Source of the DNA: Actinomycetes bacterium | GTDB taxonomy: Bacteria; Actinomycetota; Acidimicrobiia; Acidimicrobiales; RAAP-2 | DNA: 47,465 nucleotides | Reading direction: 5' to 3' | Assembly: GCA_021791845.1 (NCBI GenBank) | Contig: JAJYVT010000019.1 | Coordinates: 1-47,465 of the forward strand | Shown: piece by piece, positions 27,465 to 35,583 of the stretch | How positions within the stretch are numbered: position 1 is the stretch's first letter | Layout of the letters: every line of letters begins with the position of its first letter | The notes under the pieces: generated by a model | Told to the model about the DNA's origin: nothing | Databases searched by the model: none | What the model saw: the letters and a program-made list of their open reading frames with translations, nothing else | Position numbers and translations under genes: made by a program

Positions 27465-28601
27465 TCAGGCCCGTCCGAACGCCCGCATGCAGGCCCGCAG
27501 GCGGTCGTGCGGCAGGGCGAAGGCGGTGATGCGGTCGCGCCCGGTCATCGTCTCCGCCGCCACCAGGGCGTTCACGATCGCCTCCTCGGTGGCGTCGACG
27601 GCAGCCTCGAAGAGCCCGCTGATCACCTCGTCGGAGAGCATGTCGACGGCCGTGACCGCCGCGCCGCCCTCCTCCGGCGGCCGCGGGAGCGGGTGCCGGG
27701 CGTTGCCGGTGGCGAAGGCGAGGAAGAGGTCCCCGCTCGAGTTGGCGCCGGTTCCCCCGACGCGTCCGATGCCGAGGCCGGCCCGTTGGGCCAGTCGCTC
27801 GCACTGGTGCGGGAGCAGCGGTGCGTCGGTCGCCACGACCGCGATGATCGAGCCCGCGCCCGGAGGGCGACCGCTCGGTGCCGGCGCCGGGACCTCGGCG
27901 ACGGGGATCTCCCGGCCGACCGGCACCCCGTCCACCCGAAGCCGTCCCCTGCTGCCGTAGTTGGCCTGGACCAGGACGCCGACCGTGCACGACGTGCCGG
28001 CGTCGTGGACCACGCGCGACGACGTCCCGATCCCTCCCTTGAATTGGTGGCAGATCATCCCCGTGCCGCCGCCGACGTTGCCCTCGGGCACGGGCCCGCC
28101 TGACGCCCCCTCGAGGGCCCGCCACACGTGCTCGGCTCGCACGTGCATGCCGTCCACGTCGTTCAAGATCCCGTCCCACGTCTCGCCCACCACGGGGAGG
28201 CTCCAGGTCGCCTCGCCGGCTCGCCGCGAGCGCTGGGCCGCCGCCACCAGGGCGTCCCGCACCACGCCGACACTGTGGGTGTTGGTGATGGCCACCGGCG
28301 ACGTCAGCAGGCCCGATTCCCGGACCCACTCGAGCCCCGTGAGCTCCCCGTTCCCGTTCAACCGGTGACAACCGGCGAACAGGAGCCTGCGGCCGACCTC
28401 CTCCGCCGGCACCACGACGGTCACACCGGTGCGGACGGGACCCTCGCCCACGCGAAGCGGTCCGTCGCCCTCCACCAGGGTCACATGGCCGACGCGGACC
28501 CCGGGCACGTCGGTGATGGCGTTGAAGGGCCCCGGCTCGCCGTCCCCGATCCGGATGCCGAGGTCGCGGGCTCGGGGCCCCGGCGACGGCGCAGCGGTCA
28601 C
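27465..28601 (-). CDS. P1 family peptidase (DmpA/BapA type)
   Basis: A 378-residue self-processing N-terminal nucleophile hydrolase. NAITDVPGVRVGHVTL (27-42), PVAITNTHSVGVVRDAL (102-118), NVGGGTGMICHQFKGGIGTSSR (175-196) and GRVGGTGANSSGDLFLAF (279-296) are family motifs; a Ser of NSSGD is the nucleophile exposed by autocleavage. Members are D-/beta-aminopeptidases. The GTG start overlaps the stop of the upstream aminotransferase by 4 bp, so the pair is coupled. Together they may break down unusual amino acids or peptides; that is inference. Confidence 0.92.
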   Translation of the reverse strand: MTAAPSPGPRARDLGIRIGDGEPGPFNAITDVPGVRVGHVTLVEGDGPLRVGEGPVRTGVTVVVPAEEVGRRLLFAGCHRLNGNGELTGLEWVRESGLLTSPVAITNTHSVGVVRDALVAAAQRSRRAGEATWSLPVVGETWDGILNDVDGMHVRAEHVWRALEGASGGPVPEGNVGGGTGMICHQFKGGIGTSSRVVHDAGTSCTVGVLVQANYGSRGRLRVDGVPVGREIPVAEVPAPAPSGRPPGAGSIIAVVATDAPLLPHQCERLAQRAGLGIGRVGGTGANSSGDLFLAFATGNARHPLPRPPEEGGAAVTAVDMLSDEVISGLFEAAVDATEEAIVNALVAAETMTGRDRITAFALPHDRLRACMRAFGRA

Positions 28602-29755
28602 CCGAGCACCGCCACCACGGCCGCTCGCACCGTCTCGAGGTCCTCGCCCGTCATCGCCGTCGACAGCGCCATGAGCCCGTTGGACGAGACGAGCACGCCC
28701 GCCCGGTAGAGGTCCCACCACGCCGTGCCGCCATCGTCGAGGAAGAGGCGAAGGAGCGAGCCCCGGCCGGCCACCTCGACGCCGGCGTCCGCCAGCGCGC
28801 CGCGCAGCGTCTCGCCGCTGGCGTTGAGCGCACCGACCGCCGCCTCGTCGTAGAGGGCCATGGCCGCCGCCCCCGCTGCCATGCTCACCGGGTTGGCGCT
28901 GAAGGTGCCGCCCCAGTGGATCGGCTCGGATCGCTCCGGGTCGAAGCAGGCCATGACGTCGGCCCGGCCGCCGACCGCCCCCACGGGGAAGCCGCCGCCG
29001 ATGATCTTGGCCAGCACCGTGAGGTCCGGTGCCAGCCCGTAGGCCGACTGGAGGCCGGCGACGCCGAGGCGGAAGGTGATCACCTCGTCGACGATCACCA
29101 GCGCCCCGGACGCGGTCGCCTCGCGCCGGACGGCGGCAACAAAGGACGGCGAGAGGGGTCGCAGCCCCGCCCGGTTCGGCATCAGGTCCACCAGGACGGC
29201 GGCGATCCGCCCGCCGTGGGCCCGGAACGCCTGGACGAGCGCCGGCTCGTCGTCCTGCGGCACCGCCAGGGTCAGGGCCCGCACCGCCTCCGGCACCCCG
29301 GGCTCGCGCGCTCCCACCACCTGGTCGTAGGTGCCGTGGTAGGCGCCGTCCAGGCGCACCACCAGGTCGCGCCCCGTGTGGGCCCGGGCCGCCCGCACGG
29401 CCATCATCACCGCCTCCGTCCCCGAGTTGGCGAACCGCCAGCGCAGGTCGCGGCCGAATCGCCGGGTCAAGGCCTCGGCCAGGTCGATCTCGGCCTCGGT
29501 CGGCAAGCCGAAGGCCGTGCCCTGCTGCATCGCCGCCACGGCCGCCGCGACCACCTCCGGGCGGGCGTGCCCGTGCACCAGCGACGTGTAGTTGTTGTTA
29601 CAGTCGACGAGCCGGCGTCCCTCGGCGTCGGTGACGACGGCACCGGCGCCGGTCACGGCGTAGGGCGGCGAAGGAGGGACGTACAGGCTGGCCCGGGAGT
29701 TGCCCGGGGGAAGCACCCGCGCCCCGCGGCGTCGGAGCTCGTCGTGCGGCGGCAT
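28598..29755 (-). CDS. Class III PLP-dependent aminotransferase (HemL-like)
   Basis: A 385-residue enzyme. N-terminal PPGNSRASLYVPPSPPYAV resembles glutamate-1-semialdehyde aminomutase relatives. RFANSGTEAVMMAVRAARA (107-125) binds PLP phosphate, IVDEVITFRLG (221-231) holds the cofactor Asp, and K250 in LAKIIGGGFPVGAVGG forms the Schiff base. A true HemL is longer (about 430) and usually sits with hem genes, so another amino donor/acceptor pair is likelier. ATG 29755 has a leaderless-type promoter. Confidence 0.9.
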   Translation of the reverse strand: MPPHDELRRRGARVLPPGNSRASLYVPPSPPYAVTGAGAVVTDAEGRRLVDCNNNYTSLVHGHARPEVVAAAVAAMQQGTAFGLPTEAEIDLAEALTRRFGRDLRWRFANSGTEAVMMAVRAARAHTGRDLVVRLDGAYHGTYDQVVGAREPGVPEAVRALTLAVPQDDEPALVQAFRAHGGRIAAVLVDLMPNRAGLRPLSPSFVAAVRREATASGALVIVDEVITFRLGVAGLQSAYGLAPDLTVLAKIIGGGFPVGAVGGRADVMACFDPERSEPIHWGGTFSANPVSMAAGAAAMALYDEAAVGALNASGETLRGALADAGVEVAGRGSLLRLFLDDGGTAWWDLYRAGVLVSSNGLMALSTAMTGEDLETVRAAVVAVLG

Positions 29756-29762
29756 CGGGAGC

Positions 29763-29768
29763 AGAGTA
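29763..29768 (-). promoter_or_regulatory. -10 box TACTCT for a leaderless transcript
   Basis: On the minus strand TACTCT ends 7 nt before the ATG at 29755; no SD is seen. Confidence 0.5.
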
Positions 29769-29967
29769 CCGCCGGGTCGCCCCTCTCCCCGGTTGCAGGA
29801 CGGAGGCAGGGACGGCGCCGATCCCTCGACGCCCGGAGGCGCTTGACGGCGGGGGGCCGGGCGCGCCACGCTCCACCCGTCCAAGGCGGCGCGGATCCCT
29901 GCGCACCGCCGGCACGTTCCTGCCGCCCGCACGCACGTGCCGGGCGTGCTCGAGGCAGAGGGGGGCC

Positions 29968-32577
29968 ATGATGCCGATCGCCCGCGCCGGGTACGCGGTC
30001 GCACTCGCCGGAGCGCTCGCCGGAGGGGCTGCCCTGGGCCTCGCCCCCGAGGTCCCCCCGGCACCCGCCGGCGCCGCGCCCCCGATCTCCCTCACGTTGG
30101 TCTGGGAGCAGCACATCGCCGACGGGGGCGGCGGCTCCTACATCGCCCTGTCGTCGCCGAACGAGGCTGCCCTCGCAGGGGGCCCCTCGGTCGTGGTCGG
30201 TGACAGCTCCGGGCACGTCTACGCCTACCACCTGGCCACAGGATCACCGGTGCCGGGCTGGCCGAAGGACGCGGGCGCCGGGGTGACATCGACGCCTTCG
30301 GCGGTCGCCACCACACCCGGCTCGACAGTGGACACCGTTCTCGTCGGCACGGGCAACGCCGCCTCGAGCTGCGCCGGCGGCTACCAGTGGCTCTACCCGG
30401 GCGGGGCCCAGACACTGGTGCTGGCGACGAATCCTGCGACCGACACGCTGTGCGCCCACAGCGGCGTCCAGGCGTCGATGGCCGTCGGGACACTCGCAGG
30501 GCAGACCGCCGCCGTGGCCGGCTCGCTGGGCCAGGAGACCTACGCCATGGACGCCGCCAGCCGTCGCGTCCTTCCCGGGTTCCCCTGGTTCCAGGCCGAC
30601 TCCAACTTCGCCACGCCCGCCATCGGCCACGTCGAGGGCACAGGCGCCAACCAGATCGTGGAGGGTGGGGCGTCGACCGCCGGGACGGCCTACGGCAAGA
30701 CCTACGCCGACGGCGGGCACATCCGCGTGCTCACCGCCAGCGGCAGCCTGGTCTGCGAGGACACAACCGACGAGTCCGTCAACTCCTCGCCCGCCGTCGG
30801 CCCGTTCCTCGCCGGCTCGGCAACGGGCATCGTCGCCGGCACCGGTCCCACATATCCGAGCGCCACCCAGCACGACGAGGTCATCGCCGTGAACGCGGCG
30901 TGCCGGCAGGTCTGGGCGGACAAGCTCGCGGGCACAACCGGCTACGAGAGCCCGGCGCTGGCCGACGTGCTCGACAACGGCCAGCTCCAGGTGGTCGCGG
31001 CCACACGGTCGGGCGGCGTCTACGCCCTCGACGGGGCGAGCGGGACCGAGCTCTGGCACACCCAGCTGCGCTTCGGGATCGTCGGATCGCCGGTCACGAT
31101 GGCCCTCGGCACAGGGCATCAGGACGTGGTGGTCGCGAGCAACAACGGCCTCGACGTGCTCACAGGGACCGACGGCGCACTCGTGGTCCGGACAGTCACG
31201 ACCACAACGGGCTTCGAGAACGCCCCCCTCGTCACGAAGGACCCGAACGGCACCATCGGCATCACGGTGGCCGGCCACCAGACGAGCGGAAGCATCGTGT
31301 ACCACTACGAGGTGCAGACATCGAACGGCAGCGGCGTCGACGGGCCCGGCACGTGGCCCCAGTTCCACCACGACCCGCAACTGACCGGGGACGCCCTCAC
31401 GCCGATCGCCAGCCCGGCCCCGCCCTTTGCGACATACGTCCGCATCGACGGCCCCACAGCCGACGCCACCGCGGCGGCGGAGCTCGAGCACCAGTTCCCT
31501 GCAGGCGCCTGCCCGGGCACCACAGGAGACAGGCCGGTGGTGCTCGCCACCGACGCCACCTACGCCGACGCCTTGGCCGGCGCCTATCTCGCCCGCTCGC
31601 TCGGCACGGGCACCCTCCTCACGCCCCCGACGGCGCTCTCGTCGGCGACCCTGGCGGCCATCGGGGCCGAGGGCATCACCACGGTGGACGTGGTGGGCGG
31701 GCCGCTCGCCGTGTCCACAGCAGTCGTCGAGCAGCTCGAGTCGACCGACGTCACCGCCTGCGGCGGCGGGTCGCGGCCGGGCGCCGCCTCCATCCAGGTG
31801 ACCCGGATCGACGGGGCGACCCAGTACACAACGGCGGAGCGCATCGCCGAGACGCCTCCGGCCGCCGACGTCGGCGCCGCATCCTTCCCCGCCGCCTACG
31901 CCGGGACCAACGCCTCGGGCGGGACCGGCGCCTACAACGCCACCGGCGGTGCAGGATCGGCCGCCCCGGGCACGGTGGCCCCGCTGCCGACCGCCATCGT
32001 GGCCACGGGGACCGGGTTCCAGGACGCCGAGAGCGCCAGCACGCTCGCCTACGCCGAGCGGTTCCCCATCCTCCTCACCACCCCGTCGTCGCTGTCGTCC
32101 CAGGCGGCCGGCGCCCTGCGGTCACTCGGCATCGAGCAGGTCATCGTGATGGGTGGCCAGTTCGCCGTCTCGAACGGCGTCGTGTCCTCCCTGGAGGGGA
32201 TGGGCCTGTCGGTCCTGCGCATCGCCGGCCAGACATTCTCGGGCACCTCCACCGAGCTCGCCTCCTTCGAGACCAGTGCGGCCGGCGGCATGGGCTGGGC
32301 CGGCACCGGGTCGGTCACCGTCGCCCGGGGCAACGGGTTCACCGACGGCCTGGCCGGCGCGGTGGTGGCGGCCGACGGGCCGTCGAGCGGGGCTCCCGCC
32401 CCCCTCGTGCTCACCCTCGGCCCCGCGACGGTGGGCGCGGCCCTCACCTCGTTCCTCCACACCGCCGGGACCACGGGCATCGGCGGGACCAGGGTGTCCC
32501 ACCTCACGGTGCTGGGCGGGCCCTTCGCCATCACCCAGTCGGCCGTCGATGCCATGGGACAGGCGCTGGGAGGCTGA
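29968..32577 (+). CDS. Secreted beta-propeller protein with CW_binding_2 cell-wall repeats
   Basis: An 869-residue exported protein. A signal peptide covers about residues 1-37 (AGYAVALAGALAGGAALGLA, then a PAGAAP cleavage region). Residues about 40-480 contain repeated propeller-like blades of the PQQ/FG-GAP kind (SGHVYAYHLATGSPVPGWP; SGGVYALDGASGTELWH). Residues about 490-869 hold three CW_binding_2 repeats, each with an RI-G start, an AVVATG-like strand and a GGP/GGQFAVS end; these bind anionic wall polymers in other Gram-positives. It is probably held on the cell surface. The SD is GAGGGGGG before ATG 29968/29971. Thr codon ACA is used about 22 times, unlike neighbouring genes. Confidence 0.85.
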   Translation: MMPIARAGYAVALAGALAGGAALGLAPEVPPAPAGAAPPISLTLVWEQHIADGGGGSYIALSSPNEAALAGGPSVVVGDSSGHVYAYHLATGSPVPGWPKDAGAGVTSTPSAVATTPGSTVDTVLVGTGNAASSCAGGYQWLYPGGAQTLVLATNPATDTLCAHSGVQASMAVGTLAGQTAAVAGSLGQETYAMDAASRRVLPGFPWFQADSNFATPAIGHVEGTGANQIVEGGASTAGTAYGKTYADGGHIRVLTASGSLVCEDTTDESVNSSPAVGPFLAGSATGIVAGTGPTYPSATQHDEVIAVNAACRQVWADKLAGTTGYESPALADVLDNGQLQVVAATRSGGVYALDGASGTELWHTQLRFGIVGSPVTMALGTGHQDVVVASNNGLDVLTGTDGALVVRTVTTTTGFENAPLVTKDPNGTIGITVAGHQTSGSIVYHYEVQTSNGSGVDGPGTWPQFHHDPQLTGDALTPIASPAPPFATYVRIDGPTADATAAAELEHQFPAGACPGTTGDRPVVLATDATYADALAGAYLARSLGTGTLLTPPTALSSATLAAIGAEGITTVDVVGGPLAVSTAVVEQLESTDVTACGGGSRPGAASIQVTRIDGATQYTTAERIAETPPAADVGAASFPAAYAGTNASGGTGAYNATGGAGSAAPGTVAPLPTAIVATGTGFQDAESASTLAYAERFPILLTTPSSLSSQAAGALRSLGIEQVIVMGGQFAVSNGVVSSLEGMGLSVLRIAGQTFSGTSTELASFETSAAGGMGWAGTGSVTVARGNGFTDGLAGAVVAADGPSSGAPAPLVLTLGPATVGAALTSFLHTAGTTGIGGTRVSHLTVLGGPFAITQSAVDAMGQALGG

Positions 32578-32598
32578 GCACCGCCGGGCGGGCGGGCG

Positions 32599-32656
32599 CC
32601 CTGCGCGGCGCCCTGCGCGCCCCCTGCACGGCACCCTGCACGGCACCCTGCACGGC
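32599..32656 (+). repeat. 12-bp GC-rich tandem repeat (about five units)
   Basis: Units of CCCTGCACGGCA are perfect at 32622-32633 and 32634-32645, with a third lacking its last base (32646-32656) and two diverged units (CCCTGCGCGG type) upstream. The repeat sits just after the stop of the cell-wall protein; a terminator role is possible. Confidence 0.7.
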
Positions 32657-32750
32657 CCATGCGACCAGGGCATGAGCGCGCCGAGGATGGTCGACGCCGC
32701 CGATCTCGGGTAAGCACTCAGCACCTGCACCGCGAGTTTCGGAGGCGACC

Positions 32751-33848
32751 ATGAACCGCATCGAGCGCACCGTGCGGCGGATCGACGCGTTCCAGCAGAG
32801 CCACCGCGTCCCGAGCTTCGTCTTCGGGCTCGTCCAGAAGTTCGGGAACGACAACGGGGGCGCGCTCGCCGCCCGCCTCACCTTCGCCGCCCTCACCACC
32901 GTCTTCCCCCTTCTCCTCCTGCTCGTGACCGTGCTGGCGATCGTGCTCGCCGACCATCCCGGGCTCCGGGACACGGTGCTCCATTCCGCCTACGGCGAGA
33001 TCCCGGTGGTGGGCAAGGACCTCGCCAGCAACATCGAGCCCATGAAGCGCAACTCCGCCTTCGGGCTCGCCGTCGGCATCATCGGGCTCGTCTACGGCGT
33101 CCAGGCCCTTGCCGGCGTCGGGCTGCAGGTCATGGAGACAGTGTGGTACCTGCCCAAGGCCATCCGCCCCAACTACGTCACCCGGATGGGTCGCAGCTTC
33201 GCCTTCATCGCCGTGCTGGGCGTGGGACTCGTCGTCACCACCTTCCTCTCGGGTGTCGGGACGTTCGGCGGCCACGGCCTCCCCTACCGCGCCGGCGCCG
33301 AGGCGCTGGCGGCGCTGGCGAACGTCGGCGTCTACCTCTTCGCCTTCCGGATCCTCACCCCCAGGCAGGTCGAGACCCACTGCCTGGTCCCCGGGGTCGT
33401 GGTGGGCGGCGTCCTCTGGACCGTGCTCCAGGCCCTCGGCACCTACGTGGTGAACCACTACCTGCGCGACAACAACGCCGTCTACGGCACGTTCGGAACC
33501 GTCCTGGGCCTCATCGCCTGGTTCAGCGTCGCCGCACAGATCACCGTGTACTGCGCCGAGCTGAACTCGCTCCTCGTGCACCGGCTCTGGCCGCGGGGCA
33601 TGGTCCAGCCGCCGCTGACGAAGGCCGACCAGGAGCTGGCCGCTCTCCAGGCGACGACGAGCCAGTTCCGTCCGGAGGTGGAGGTCGAGGTGCGCGTGAA
33701 GGGCCGCCCGATGTCACAGGCGGAGTACCTCGCGGCGGGCGCCCAGATCGCCCCCGACGAGATCGGCACGCGCCGGCGCGTCCCGCCCGAAGGGGCGGCC
33801 ACCGCCGAGGCCGGGGCCGGCTCGACGCCGCACGATGCGGGAACCTGA
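32751..33848 (+). CDS. YihY/BrkB family membrane protein
   Basis: A 365-residue inner-membrane protein with six helices. Family signatures are GGALAARLTFAALTTVFPLLLLL (about 35-57) and the C-terminal NNAVYGTFGTVLGLIAWFSVAAQITVYCAELN (about 241-272). A long hydrophilic tail follows with acidic and Val-rich segments. Function in the family is unsettled (once called RNase BN, now often linked to envelope or transport). The ATG is preceded by CGGAGG. Confidence 0.9.
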   Translation: MNRIERTVRRIDAFQQSHRVPSFVFGLVQKFGNDNGGALAARLTFAALTTVFPLLLLLVTVLAIVLADHPGLRDTVLHSAYGEIPVVGKDLASNIEPMKRNSAFGLAVGIIGLVYGVQALAGVGLQVMETVWYLPKAIRPNYVTRMGRSFAFIAVLGVGLVVTTFLSGVGTFGGHGLPYRAGAEALAALANVGVYLFAFRILTPRQVETHCLVPGVVVGGVLWTVLQALGTYVVNHYLRDNNAVYGTFGTVLGLIAWFSVAAQITVYCAELNSLLVHRLWPRGMVQPPLTKADQELAALQATTSQFRPEVEVEVRVKGRPMSQAEYLAAGAQIAPDEIGTRRRVPPEGAATAEAGAGSTPHDAGT

Positions 33849-33905
33849 TCCCGCCGTGGACCCCGCGTCGGCCCTGCCGCCGGGGTGGCGCGCCGTGCAC
33901 GACCG

Positions 33906-34754
33906 TCAGATCCGTCGATAGCGGGCCTCGAAGGCCGAGTAGGCGGCAAAGGCGACCAGGCCGGTGGCGGCCAGGGCGATCCACCACGGACCGGCCGGCG
34001 AGTGGGCGACCGCCTCCAGGCTCTGGTCGAGGCTCTTCTCCTTCGACGGCGAGTCGTCGACCGCCGCGAGGAACGTGTACGAGGCGACCAGTGCCAGGAG
34101 CGCGGCCCGGGCGAGGTTGCCCACGATCCCCGTCACGCGGCTCGCCCGGCCCACCCATGCGGGCGCACGAGCCTCGTCCAAGGTGCTCCCGTAGTCGTGG
34201 AGGCAGGCCCAGACGCCGAGCGCCAGCGCACCCGACGTCAGCGCTGCGCCCACGAGCCCCAGCAGCACCGTCCCGCCCGGCCACGACAGCACGGTTGCCG
34301 CCGCACCTTGCGGGTGGTTGGTGGGCCCGCCGGACGAGCCGCTGCCGAGCAGGATCGAGAGGGCCTCGGCGAACAGGACGGCGTACACGGCGGCGATGGC
34401 CACCCACCCCAGACGCCGCCAGCCCGACGGGCGGTCACGTGCCGCCGGATCGATCCCGGTGATGGCCTGGGTCAACCGCCAGCCGCCGTAGCAGAGGAGG
34501 CCGGCGCTGAGGAGGCCCACGAGGAACGGCCCCGCCGGCTGCTTGGCGATCTCGGCCAGCGCCCCGCTGCCCGACGCCTGGGACGGCGGGTGCCCGTCGG
34601 CGACGATGAGGGACGCCAGCACCCCGAGCATCGTGTAGATGACCGCCCGGGAGACGAGGCCGGCGCGGGCCACGGCCCGGAGCCAGGCGTGGGGGCCCGC
34701 CTCCTCCAGCTCGGAGCCGAGCTCCTGCGACATCCGTCCCGCCTCGGTCGCCAC
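33906..34754 (-). CDS. DUF1206 membrane protein
   Basis: A 282-residue protein with six helices arranged as three similar helix-pair repeats; ARAGLVSRAVIYTMLGVLA (about 29-47) is the hallmark start of repeat 1, echoed by RRLGWVAIAAVYAVLFAEAL and VGNLARAALLALVASYTFLAA. DUF1206 proteins are common in actinobacteria and cyanobacteria; function unknown. The start may be GTG 34754, with GTAACT/TAACTC about 7 nt upstream, or an internal ATG (MSQELGSEL). Confidence 0.9.
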   Translation of the reverse strand: MATEAGRMSQELGSELEEAGPHAWLRAVARAGLVSRAVIYTMLGVLASLIVADGHPPSQASGSGALAEIAKQPAGPFLVGLLSAGLLCYGGWRLTQAITGIDPAARDRPSGWRRLGWVAIAAVYAVLFAEALSILLGSGSSGGPTNHPQGAAATVLSWPGGTVLLGLVGAALTSGALALGVWACLHDYGSTLDEARAPAWVGRASRVTGIVGNLARAALLALVASYTFLAAVDDSPSKEKSLDQSLEAVAHSPAGPWWIALAATGLVAFAAYSAFEARYRRI

Positions 34755-34895
34755 GCAATCGGAGTTACCCTGCCGGGGTCCGCTCGGAACGTCCAGGGCC
34801 CCAACGGTCCCCGTCCGCTCCGCCGGCGTGCTGCTCCCGACCCAGGGTGCCTAGGGTGGCAGGCGCCGCGTCGGACCCCCGGAAGGAGCTGGGCC

Positions 34896-35450
34896 ATGCG
34901 TCTCGATCCCGGTGAGCACACGCTCGGACCACCGAGCGCCACGGTGCGGCTGCGCACCTACCGGCAGGGCATCGCCTCCAAGGCCGGCCACGATCTGGTC
35001 CTCGAAGCCGCCAGCTGGCACGGGACCATCGTCGTCCCCGAGGAGCCCGGCGCTCCCCCGTCGGTCACCGCCGAGATCGACCTGCGCAGCCTCTTCGTGG
35101 TCGCGGGGAGCGGCGGGGTCAAGCCGCTCACGGACGGCGACAAGGACGACATCCGCGCCGCCATGCAGAAGCCCCTGCGGACGGGCGACCACCCGACGGC
35201 GACGTTCCGTTCGACGGAGGTCCGGGTCGGCGGCGACCAGGCGGCGATCCTCGGCGAGCTCACGCTGGCGGGCCAGACCCATCCGGTCGAGCTCGAGGTC
35301 CGGCGCGAGGGAGACGGCACCGTCGTCGGGCACGCCGAGATCGTCCAGAGCACCTGGGGCATCAAGCCGTACACCGGGTTCCTCGGCGCCCTCAAGCTCC
35401 GAGACGCCGTCGACGTCGACGTCGCCGTCGACGTGCCGCTACAGGTCTGA
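34896..35450 (+). CDS. YceI family protein, cytosolic form
   Basis: A 184-residue lipocalin-like polyisoprenoid-binding protein. The opening LDPGEHTLGPPSATVRLRTY, the central KPLRTGDHPTATFRS and the late GELTLAGQTHPVELEV strands are typical. It lacks a signal peptide, unlike E. coli YceI. Start ATG 34896 follows GGAAGGAG. A strong hairpin lies downstream before the convergent permease. Confidence 0.9.
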   Translation: MRLDPGEHTLGPPSATVRLRTYRQGIASKAGHDLVLEAASWHGTIVVPEEPGAPPSVTAEIDLRSLFVVAGSGGVKPLTDGDKDDIRAAMQKPLRTGDHPTATFRSTEVRVGGDQAAILGELTLAGQTHPVELEVRREGDGTVVGHAEIVQSTWGIKPYTGFLGALKLRDAVDVDVAVDVPLQV

Positions 35451-35518
35451 GCGCCCTCGCAACGCCCCGAGGTGCAGGCAGCGCCCCTCGGACGGCGGTT
35501 CGGCCGGGCCCACCGCGC

Positions 35519-35550
35519 GGGCACGGCCGGCGTGGACGCCGGCCGTGCCC
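35519..35550. terminator. Strong bidirectional hairpin terminator
   Basis: A perfect 14-bp stem: GGGCACGGCCGGCG (35519-35532), loop TGGA, CGCCGGCCGTGCCC (35537-35550), followed by TCCGTCTTGT. It lies between the convergent yceI-like gene and the permease gene. Confidence 0.8.
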
Positions 35551-35583
35551 TCCGTCTTGTGACCGCGGGGTGGAGCCGGGCGG

